DNA from: BOG-908 sp963751795
GTDB lineage: Bacteria > Pseudomonadota > Alphaproteobacteria > Acetobacterales > Acetobacteraceae
Direction of reading: 5' to 3'
Assembly (NCBI GenBank): GCA_963751795.1
Contig: CAVVVI010000004.1
Span: 372,001-436,000, forward strand
Length of the DNA stretch: 64,000 bases
Positions 57,695 through 64,000 of the stretch are shown here, piece after piece (position 1 is the first letter of the stretch; each line of letters opens with the position of its first letter). A program made the position numbers and the translations under genes. The notes under the pieces were generated by a model. That model worked only from the letters and a program-made list of their open reading frames with translations, searched no databases and was not told where the DNA came from.

Positions 57695-58033
57695 ATGAGC
57701 GAAGCAGCGGCACCGAAGGGCAAGGACGCCAAGCCTGCCAACGTGTTCAACAAGAACGACCTGACCACGAGCGTGATGGAAAAGACCGGCCTGCCCAGGG
57801 CCAAGGCCGTCGCCGCGGTGGATGCCATGATCGCTTCCGCCGGTGCGGCCTTGCAGGACGGCAAGGAAATCCGTCTGGCCGGATTCGGCGTGTTTGCGGT
57901 GAGCGAGCGCAAGGCGGGCAAGGGACGCGATCCGCGCACCGGCGCCGAGATCGACGTGCCGCAGAGCAAGTCCGTCCGGTTCCGCGCGGGCAAGCTGCTG
58001 CGCGAGCAGGTGGCCAACACGCCGGTTGCCTGA
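57695..58033 (+). CDS. HU family DNA-binding protein
   Basis: A 112-residue nucleoid protein. A Lys/Ala-rich N-terminal tail of about 18 residues precedes the HU core: NKNDLTTSVMEKTGLPRAKA, then EIRLAGFGVFAVSERKA with the GFG turn, and RDPRTGAEIDVPQSKSVRF, the DNA-bending arm. ATG 57695 is preferred because upstream codons lack HU features. It is the usual neighbour of lon in proteobacteria. Confidence 0.92.
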   Translation: MSEAAAPKGKDAKPANVFNKNDLTTSVMEKTGLPRAKAVAAVDAMIASAGAALQDGKEIRLAGFGVFAVSERKAGKGRDPRTGAEIDVPQSKSVRFRAGKLLREQVANTPVA

Positions 58034-58064
58034 CCGGCCGCACGGTTTGCCGGGTTGTGTGCTG

Positions 58065-58139
58065 GGGCGGTTAGCTCAGCGGTAGAGCGGCTCGTTTACA
58101 CCGAGTTGGCCGGCGGTTCGATCCCGTCACCGCCCACCA
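58065..58139 (+). tRNA. tRNA-Val(TAC)
   Basis: A 75-nt tRNA with acceptor GGGCGGT/ACCGCCC, anticodon loop TTTACAC (TAC), T-arm GGCGGTTCGATCCCGTC, and encoded CCA. Confidence 0.95.
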
Positions 58140-58198
58140 CAACCGGCTGTTGACGGCGGGCAGGCGCGCTCGTAGAAGCGGCGCCTGCCTGAAGGAAA

Positions 58199-58275
<77 letters not shown>

Positions 58276-58454
58276 GGCAATGCCGTTCTGGCCACCCATG
58301 CCGCCTGGCGCACCGGCTGCGATCGCAGCCACACTCACTGTTGCTCTCTCCACCGGCAAAGAGGGCTTTGCCTCGCCGGTTGAGGCTTCTAATCTCCGCT
58401 GCATGTTGCAGCGCGGTAGCCAGCGTGGGCGCCGCTTTTGCCGTCGGGACCACC

Positions 58455-58820
58455 ATGCAACCCATCCTCGCCAACTACTTCCCTGTCCTGGTCTTCCTCG
58501 GCATTGCCGTGGGCATCGCCTCGGCCATGGTCGGCGGCTCGCTGCTCTCTGCGCGGCAGAAGCCGTATGCGGAAAAGCTGTCGGCTTATGAATGCGGGTT
58601 CGAGCCGTTCGACGACGCGCGCCGGCGGTTCGATGTGCGGTTCTACCTGGTCGCCATCCTGTTCATCATCTTCGATCTCGAAGTGGCGTTCCTGTTCCCG
58701 TGGGCAGTCAGCCTGGCGCGGATCGGCATGCTGGGCTTCTGGTCGATGATCGGTTTCCTTGCTGTTCTCACCGTCGGCTTCATCTACGAGTGGCGCCGCG
58801 GCGCGCTTGACTGGGAGTAG
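58455..58820 (+). CDS. nuoA: NADH-quinone oxidoreductase subunit A
   Basis: A 121-residue, three-TM membrane subunit of complex I. It has the conserved loop KLSAYECGFEPFDDARRRFD (the Cys of the quinone-site gating loop) and FYLVAILFIIFDLEVAFLFP. ATG 58455 (MQPILANYFPVLV) gives the normal length. It is the first gene of a close-packed nuo operon. Confidence 0.96.
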   Translation: MQPILANYFPVLVFLGIAVGIASAMVGGSLLSARQKPYAEKLSAYECGFEPFDDARRRFDVRFYLVAILFIIFDLEVAFLFPWAVSLARIGMLGFWSMIGFLAVLTVGFIYEWRRGALDWE

Positions 58821-58824
58821 TTCG

Positions 58825-59400
58825 ATGAGTGTGACGGCCACCGATCTGGCGACCGGCGAGCAGATCGCCTGGAACCGTGACGCACTGCCGGCCGGCGAGG
58901 CGCAGGATGCGGTGGTGCGCGGCATCACCGGCGAGATCACCGACAAGGGCTTCGTGGTCGCCAACCTCGACAAGCTGATCAACTGGGGCCGCACCGGCAG
59001 CCTGTGGCCGATGACGTTCGGGCTGGCATGCTGTGCCGTGGAGATGATCCACGCCTACATGCCGCGCTACGACCTCGACCGCTTCGGCATCTTTCCGCGC
59101 GGCTCGCCGCGGCAGAGCGACGTGATGATCGTGGCCGGCACGCTGACCAACAAGATGGCGCCGGCGTTGCGCCGCGTGTACGACCAGATGCCGGAACCGC
59201 GCTGGGTGATCAGCATGGGCAGCTGTGCGAATGGCGGCGGCTACTACCATTACTCCTACTCCGTCGTACGCGGCTGCGACCGCGTGGTGCCGGTGGACGT
59301 GTACGTGCCCGGATGCCCGCCGACAGCCGAAGCTTTGGTGTACGGCATCATGCAGCTGCAGAAGAAAATCCGGCGTACCGGGACCATCCTGCGTGGCTGA
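58825..59400 (+). CDS. nuoB: NADH-quinone oxidoreductase subunit B
   Basis: A 191-residue subunit that carries cluster N2, the direct donor to quinone. Ligands are in TFGLACCAVEMIH (tandem Cys), SMGSCANGGGYYHYS and YVPGCPPTAEALVYG. ATG 58825 is four bases after the nuoA stop. The end overlaps the GTG start of nuoC by 8 bp. Confidence 0.97.
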   Translation: MSVTATDLATGEQIAWNRDALPAGEAQDAVVRGITGEITDKGFVVANLDKLINWGRTGSLWPMTFGLACCAVEMIHAYMPRYDLDRFGIFPRGSPRQSDVMIVAGTLTNKMAPALRRVYDQMPEPRWVISMGSCANGGGYYHYSYSVVRGCDRVVPVDVYVPGCPPTAEALVYGIMQLQKKIRRTGTILRG

Positions 59401-60061
59401 GCTCGTCGCTGCGCCGGATACCCGCCAGGCGGCGCTGGCGCTGAGCATCGGCACCGGCCTGCCGGGCGTCTCGCGCGCCGGGCTGGAGGGCGGCGAGCTG
59501 GTGGTGCACGCCTCGCGCGACGATCTGCTGGGCGTGATGACGCTGCTGCGCGACGATCCGCGTTTCGCCTGCGAGCAGATGGTCGATCTGTGCGGCGTGG
59601 ATTTCCCGCAGCGGGCCGAGCGTTTCGACGTGGTGTACAACCTGCTGAGCGTGTCGCTGAACCACCGCATCCGCGTGATCGTGACGACCGACGAGACGCA
59701 TCCGGTGCCGTCCGTCTCCAACATCTGGCCGTGCGCCACGTGGTGGGAGCGCGAATGCTGGGATCTGTTCGGCGTGCTGTTCGCCGGGCTGGCGGATCAT
59801 CGACGCATCCTGACGGATTACGGGTTCGAGGGGCATCCGCTGCGCAAGGATTTCCCGCTCACCGGCTATGTCGAGGTGCGCTACGACGAGGACCGCAAGG
59901 AAGTCGTCTACGAGCCGGTGAAGCTGACGCAGGATTTCCGCGATTTCCGGTTTCTCTCGCCCTGGGAGGGCATGACGACTTTGCCCGGCGACGAAAAGGC
60001 CCATGTGACACGGCAGGCGCTGGCCAACAGCGTATCGCCCGCCGAGGTGACCAAATCATGA
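59393..60061 (+). CDS. nuoC: NADH-quinone oxidoreductase subunit C
   Basis: A 222-residue hydrophilic 30-kDa subunit. The family signature is WWERECWDLFGVLFAGLADH with RRILTDYGFEGHPLRKDFPL. GTG 59393 (VAELVAAPDTRQ) is chosen because no nearer start precedes the conserved core. It overlaps nuoB by 8 bp and nuoD by 4 bp (ATGA). Confidence 0.95.
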   Translation: MAELVAAPDTRQAALALSIGTGLPGVSRAGLEGGELVVHASRDDLLGVMTLLRDDPRFACEQMVDLCGVDFPQRAERFDVVYNLLSVSLNHRIRVIVTTDETHPVPSVSNIWPCATWWERECWDLFGVLFAGLADHRRILTDYGFEGHPLRKDFPLTGYVEVRYDEDRKEVVYEPVKLTQDFRDFRFLSPWEGMTTLPGDEKAHVTRQALANSVSPAEVTKS

Positions 60062-61311
60062 GCACGATACTCGAAGAAATCGAGCAGCACGGCCATAGCG
60101 CGGTGCCGCTCGACCAGGCCATGGCATCCGGCGCAAAGACGGTGCAGATCGACAGCCACGCCATCAATTTCGGCCCGCAGCACCCGGCCGCGCACGGCGT
60201 GCTGCGTCTGGTGCTGGAGATGGACGGCGAGGTGGTGGATCGTGCCGATCCGCATGTCGGGCTGCTGCATCGTGGCACCGAGAAGCTGATCGAGAGCCGC
60301 ACCTATCTGCAGAACGTGCCGTATTTCGACCGGCTCGATTACGTCTCGCCGATGTGCATGGAGCATGCCTTCGTGCTGGCGACGGAGAAGCTGCTGGCGA
60401 TCCAGGCGCCGGAGCGTGCGCTGTGGATCCGCACGATGTTCGACGAGATCACGCGCATCCTCAACCATCTGCTGAACCTCACATCGTTCGCCATGGATGT
60501 CGGCGCGCTCACCCCGCCGCTCTGGGGCTACGAGGAGCGCGAGAAGCTGATGGAGTTCTACGAGGCGGCCAGCGGGGCGCGGCTGCATGCGAACTACTAT
60601 CGGCCGGGCGGCGTGGCGAAGGATCTGCCGGCCGGGCTGACGGACCGGATCTGGGCGTGGTCGGAGAAGTATCCCGCGTTCATCGACGATCTTTGGAACC
60701 TGCTGACCGAGAACCGCATCTGGAAGCAGCGCACGGTCGATATCGGCGTGATGAGCGCCGAGCAGGCGCTGGCCTGGGGGTTCACCGGGCCGAATTTGCG
60801 CGCCAGCGGCGTGCCGTGGGATCTGCGCAAGGCGCAGCCTTACGCGAAATACGCCGAGGTGGCGTTCGACGTGCCGATCGCGCGCAACGGCGACTGCTAC
60901 GACCGCTATCTGGTCCGCATGATCGAGATGCGGGAGAGCGTGAAGATCATCCGCCAATGCATCGAGGCGATGCAGCCCGGCCCGGTGAAGATCCAGGACC
61001 GCAAGTTCACGCCGCCGCGGCGCGAGGAAATGAAGCGCTCGATGGAAGCGCTGATCCATCACTTCAAGCTGTACACGGAAGGTTTCCACGTGCCCGAGGG
61101 TGCCACCTATACCGCGATCGAAAGCCCGAAAGGCGAATTCGGCGTGTATCTGGTGGCCGATGGCACCAACAAGCCGTACCGCTGCAAGATCCGCCCGACC
61201 GGGTTCTCGCATCTGCAGGCGGTCGAGGTGATGAGCAAGGGCCATATGCTGGCCGATGCGGTGGCGGTGATCGGCTCGATCGATCTGGTGTTCGGCGAGG
61301 TTGACCGCTGA
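60058..61311 (+). CDS. nuoD: NADH-quinone oxidoreductase subunit D
   Basis: A 417-residue 49-kDa subunit that forms the quinone cavity with NuoB. INFGPQHPAAHGVLRLVLEM and DPHVGLLHRGTEKL are the signature segments (His and Tyr of the quinone site). The C-terminus ends in DLVFGEVDR, as in all NuoD. Its stop shares a base with the nuoE ATG. Confidence 0.97.
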   Translation: MSTILEEIEQHGHSAVPLDQAMASGAKTVQIDSHAINFGPQHPAAHGVLRLVLEMDGEVVDRADPHVGLLHRGTEKLIESRTYLQNVPYFDRLDYVSPMCMEHAFVLATEKLLAIQAPERALWIRTMFDEITRILNHLLNLTSFAMDVGALTPPLWGYEEREKLMEFYEAASGARLHANYYRPGGVAKDLPAGLTDRIWAWSEKYPAFIDDLWNLLTENRIWKQRTVDIGVMSAEQALAWGFTGPNLRASGVPWDLRKAQPYAKYAEVAFDVPIARNGDCYDRYLVRMIEMRESVKIIRQCIEAMQPGPVKIQDRKFTPPRREEMKRSMEALIHHFKLYTEGFHVPEGATYTAIESPKGEFGVYLVADGTNKPYRCKIRPTGFSHLQAVEVMSKGHMLADAVAVIGSIDLVFGEVDR

Positions 61312-61985
61312 TGGTGGGCGCGCATCCCGGGGCCGGCCCGGCCGAGAATATCGGCGACGGTTCGACGGCCGCGCATAACCGCACGGAGCCGACGTCGTTC
61401 GCCTTCGACGCGGCCAGCGAGGCCGAGCTGGACAAGCTGCTGGCCAAGTATCCCGCCGGCCGCCAGGCCAGCGGCGTGCTGCCGGCGCTGTATCTGGTGC
61501 AGGACCAGATGCGGCGGCAGACGGGCAGCGCCTGGGTGCCGCGCGTTGCCATGGATGTGGTGGCCGCCCGGCTGGGCATGCCGCCCATCCGCGTCTACGA
61601 AGTCGCTACCTTCTACCTGATGTTCAACACCACGCCGGTAGGCAAGTACCACCTGCAGCTGTGCACGACGACGCCGTGCTGGCTGCGTGGCAGCGACGCC
61701 GTGGTCGCCGCCTGCCGCAAGGTAACCGGCATCCAGGGCTGGCATCAGACCAGCGAGGACGGGCTGTTCACCATGTCCGAAGTCGAGTGCCTGGGCGCTT
61801 GCGTGAACGCGCCCATTTTGCAGATCGGCAACGATTACTACGAGGATCTCGACGGGCCGCTGACCGAGCGGCTGCTCGAAGGCCTCAAGCGCGGCGAGGC
61901 GCCGCCGCAGCCCGGCTCGATGATCGGGCGCATGACATCGGCGCCCGAGGGCGGCCCGACCACCCTGACGCTGGTTTCGGAGTAG
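61311..61985 (+). CDS. nuoE: NADH-quinone oxidoreductase subunit E
   Basis: A 224-residue thioredoxin-like [2Fe-2S] (N1a) subunit. Cluster ligands appear in LCTTTPCWLRG (C-x5-C... pattern) and EVECLGACVNAP (C-x3-C). The N-terminus is extended by about 25 polar residues relative to E. coli NuoE, and the C-terminus by a short Pro/Gly tail, common in alphaproteobacteria. Confidence 0.95.
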   Translation: MVGAHPGAGPAENIGDGSTAAHNRTEPTSFAFDAASEAELDKLLAKYPAGRQASGVLPALYLVQDQMRRQTGSAWVPRVAMDVVAARLGMPPIRVYEVATFYLMFNTTPVGKYHLQLCTTTPCWLRGSDAVVAACRKVTGIQGWHQTSEDGLFTMSEVECLGACVNAPILQIGNDYYEDLDGPLTERLLEGLKRGEAPPQPGSMIGRMTSAPEGGPTTLTLVSE

Positions 61986-61990
61986 GCGCC

Positions 61991-63305
61991 GTGCTGCACG
62001 ACCGTGATCGCATCTTCACCAATCTGTACGGCCAGCACGATTGGCGGCTGGCCGGCGCACGCGCGCGCGGCGACTGGGACGGCACGGCCGCCATCCTCGC
62101 TGCGCGGGCGCGAGGCGATCGTCGACGAGATGAAGGCTTCGGGCCTGCGCGGCCGCGGCGGGGCAGGGTTCCCCACCGGCATGAAGTGGTCGTTCATGCC
62201 GAAGGTCTCGGACGGGCGGCCGGCCTATCTGGTGATCAATGCCGACGAGAGCGAGCCGGGCACGTGCAAGGATCGCGACATCATGCGCCACGATCCGCAC
62301 AAGCTGATCGAAGGCGCGCTGATCGCCAGCTTCGCCATGGGCGCGCATGCCTGCTACATCTACATCCGCGGCGAATACTACAACGAAGCGCTGAACCTGC
62401 AGGCGGCGATCGACGAGGCCTACGAGGCCGGGCTGATCGGCACCAATGCCTGCGGCTCGGGCTGGGATTTCGAGCTGTTCCTGCACCGCGGCGCCGGCGC
62501 CTATATCTGCGGCGAAGAGACGGCGCTGCTGGAATTGCTCGAGGGCAAGAAGGGCATGCCGCGGCTCAAGCCGCCGTTCCCCGCCGCCGTCGGGCTGTAT
62601 GGCTGCCCCACCACGGTCAACAACGTCGAGACGATTGCCGTCGCCCCCGAGATCCTGCGGCGCGGTGCCTCGTGGTTTTCGGCCCTGGGCCGGCCGAAGA
62701 ATGCCGGAACCAAGGTGTTCTGCATTTCCGGCCACGTGAACAAGCCGTGCAACGTGGAAGAGGAGCTCGGCATCCCACTGCGCGAGCTGATCGAGCGCTA
62801 TGCGGGCGGCGTGCGCGGCGGCTGGGATAATCTGCTGGCGGTGATCCCCGGCGGTTCCTCGGTGCCGCTGATGCCGAAGGCGACGTGCGACACCATCCTG
62901 ATGGATTTCGACAGCCTGCGTGACGTGAAAAGCGGGCTGGGCACGGCCGGCGTGATCGTGATGGACCGTTCGACCGACGTGGTGCGCGCGATTGCGCGGC
63001 TCGCCAAGTTCTACAAGCACGAGAGCTGCGGCCAGTGCACGCCATGCCGCGAGGGCACAGGCTGGATGATGCGGGTGATGAACCGCATGGTGGAGGGCCG
63101 GGCCGAGGTCGAGGAGATCGACATGCTCGAGCAGGTGACGCGGCAGATCGAGGGGCACACGATCTGCGCGCTGGGCGATGCTGCGGCCTGGCCGATCCAA
63201 GGCCTGATCCGGCATTTCCGCCCGGTGATCGAGGAGCGTATCCACGCCTATCGCGCCGGGCCGCGCGTGGTGACGCCGGTGAACCTGCCGCTGGCGGCTG
63301 AATGA
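61991..63305 (+). CDS. nuoF: NADH-quinone oxidoreductase subunit F, one frameshift
   Basis: The FMN/NADH-binding 51-kDa subunit with cluster N3, about 438 codons. GTG 61991 opens LHDRDRIFTNLYGQHDWRLA, the family N-terminus. At about 62099-62115 the frame shifts by one surplus base to REAIVDEMKASGLRGRGGAG. After that come the NADH/FMN motif GLRGRGGAGFPTGMKW, AYICGEETALLE, and ligands in ESCGQCTPCREGTGW plus a later Cys (HTICALGDAAAW). Complex I genes around it are intact, so the break is likely a sequence error. Confidence 0.94.
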
Positions 63306-63310
63306 TGATG

Positions 63311-63332
63311 GGCGGGGCAGTGCCGCCCCGCC
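63311..63332 (+). promoter_or_regulatory. Hairpin in nuoF-nuoG gap
   Basis: A perfect 8-bp stem, GGCGGGGC-AGTGCC-GCCCCGCC, lies 5 bp after the nuoF stop in the only sizeable gap (100 bp) of the operon. There is no U-tract. It may protect or partially terminate the upstream mRNA. Confidence 0.4.
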
Positions 63333-63405
63333 GGTTGGGTGCCGAAGCGCCGGCGGCGCAGTGCCGTGGCGGCCGCTTCGGGCCGGTTGGAACTGGGATG
63401 TGCGT

Positions 63406-64000
63406 ATGGTCAAGCTGATCGTCGATGGCGTGGAGACCGAGGTCGCCGCCGGCATGTCCGTGCTGCAGGCCTGCGAGCAGGCCGGGCGGGAAATCCCCCA
63501 TTTCTGCTACCACGAACGGCTGTCGGTGGCCGGCAATTGCCGCATGTGCCTGGTGGAAATCGAAAAGGCGCCCAAGCCGATCGCCAGCTGCGCCTATCCG
63601 GTTGCCGAGGGCATGGTGGTGCACACCGACAGTGCCATGGTGCGCCAGGCGCGCCGCGGGGTGATGGAATTCCTGCTGATCAACCATCCGCTGGATTGCC
63701 CGATCTGCGACCAGGGCGGCCAGTGCGACCTGCAGGACCAGTCCTACGCGTACGGCATGGACCATTCGCGCTATGCCGAGAGCAAGCGCGCGGTGAAGGA
63801 CAAAAATCTCGGCCCGCTGGTCAAGACGGTGATGACGCGCTGCATCCAGTGCACGCGCTGCATCCGCTTCGCCACCGAGATCGCCGGCGTGCCCGAACTG
63901 GGTGCGGTGGCGCGCGGCGAGAACATGGAAGTCGACGACGTATGTCGAGCACGCGCTCACGTCCGAGCTGTCGGGCAATTTGATCGACATCTGCCCGGTG
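63406..64000 (+). CDS. nuoG: NADH-quinone oxidoreductase subunit G, 3' end outside window, one frameshift
   Basis: The 75-kDa iron-sulfur subunit, N-terminal about 200 codons only. It starts VKLIVDGVETEVAAGMSVLQ. [2Fe-2S] ligands are in CYHERLSVAGNCRMCLVE. The His/Cys N5 motif is LDCPICDQGGQCDLQDQS, and [4Fe-4S] ligands are CIQCTRCIRF. At about 63931-63940 one extra base moves the family sequence (TYVEHALTSELSGNLIDICP) to another frame, which then runs off the window. The frameshift is probably an error, as in nuoF. Confidence 0.93.
   Translation, partial: MVKLIVDGVETEVAAGMSVLQACEQAGREIPHFCYHERLSVAGNCRMCLVEIEKAPKPIASCAYPVAEGMVVHTDSAMVRQARRGVMEFLLINHPLDCPICDQGGQCDLQDQSYAYGMDHSRYAESKRAVKDKNLGPLVKTVMTRCIQCTRCIRFATEIAGVPELGAVARGENMEVDDVCRARAHVRAVGQFDRHLPG

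Overview
The window is a 64 kb piece of a GC-rich alphaproteobacterial chromosome. It is most likely from the Acetobacteraceae or another Rhodospirillales lineage. The evidence is the alphaproteobacterial type of DnaE, GatCAB, ClpP-ClpX-Lon-HU followed by the nuo operon, DapF-MtaB-FtsY, and intergenic hairpin repeats of a style I associate with that family. The lineage is inferred from gene content and order; no search was run.

Layout. At 1-2300 is the 3' part of a lipoprotein-type type II secretin (gspD). At 2334-6414 is an envelope-sugar module: a small EamA-like flippase candidate, a polyprenyl-phosphate-type GT2, and two convergent DUF2142 membrane proteins. At 6585-9973 is dnaE, followed by tRNA-Lys, a metallo-beta-lactamase-fold hydrolase, an SDR, ruvX, gatCAB and tRNA-Ser. 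At 16302-20298 is an aromatic (tyrosine) catabolism cluster: an HpaI-type aldolase, a MarR regulator, hppD, hmgA and a Rieske protein. At 20341-24975 are a ferritin-like protein, an amino-acid permease, a VTT-domain protein, and the DUF485/actP acetate-uptake pair. At 25009-35753 is a surface-polysaccharide region: a WalW-like deacetylase, a secreted beta-helix protein, two giant multidomain glycosyltransferases and a PQQ-type beta-propeller protein. At about 36300-38260 is a visibly lower-GC patch carrying an unusual Mrr-type nuclease gene, ending at a tRNA-Ser. At 38480-45290, on the minus strand, are rpmI-rplT-pheS-pheT, a DHp/receiver protein and lepA. At 45584-47959 are two paralogous zinc-ribbon/TM/TonB-C-like proteins. 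At 48028-52720 are dapF-mtaB-ftsY, tRNA-Leu and tig. At 52836-58033 are clpP-clpX-lon-HU. Then come tRNA-Val, tRNA-Asp and nuoABCDEFG, with nuoG cut by the window edge.

Sequence quality matters for anyone using this annotation. I count ten places where a conserved protein continues in another frame: gspD, the first DUF2142 gene (twice), dnaE (twice), a glycosyltransferase, pheT, pheS, nuoF and nuoG. Two more genes are cut by in-frame TAG codons. Several of these genes are essential, so most of the breaks are probably sequencing or assembly errors rather than real pseudogenes. I give full gene spans and mark the break points.

The most unusual biology is (a) the gene at 36398-37930, which joins a signal peptide, an exported domain and a TM segment to a cytoplasmic Mrr-like nuclease with intact catalytic residues but an in-frame TAG; (b) the tandem proteins at 45584-47959, with an identical C-x5-C-x18-C-x2-C ribbon and TonB-C-like domains that each keep a cysteine pair; and (c) two neighbouring giant glycosyltransferases with fused domains.
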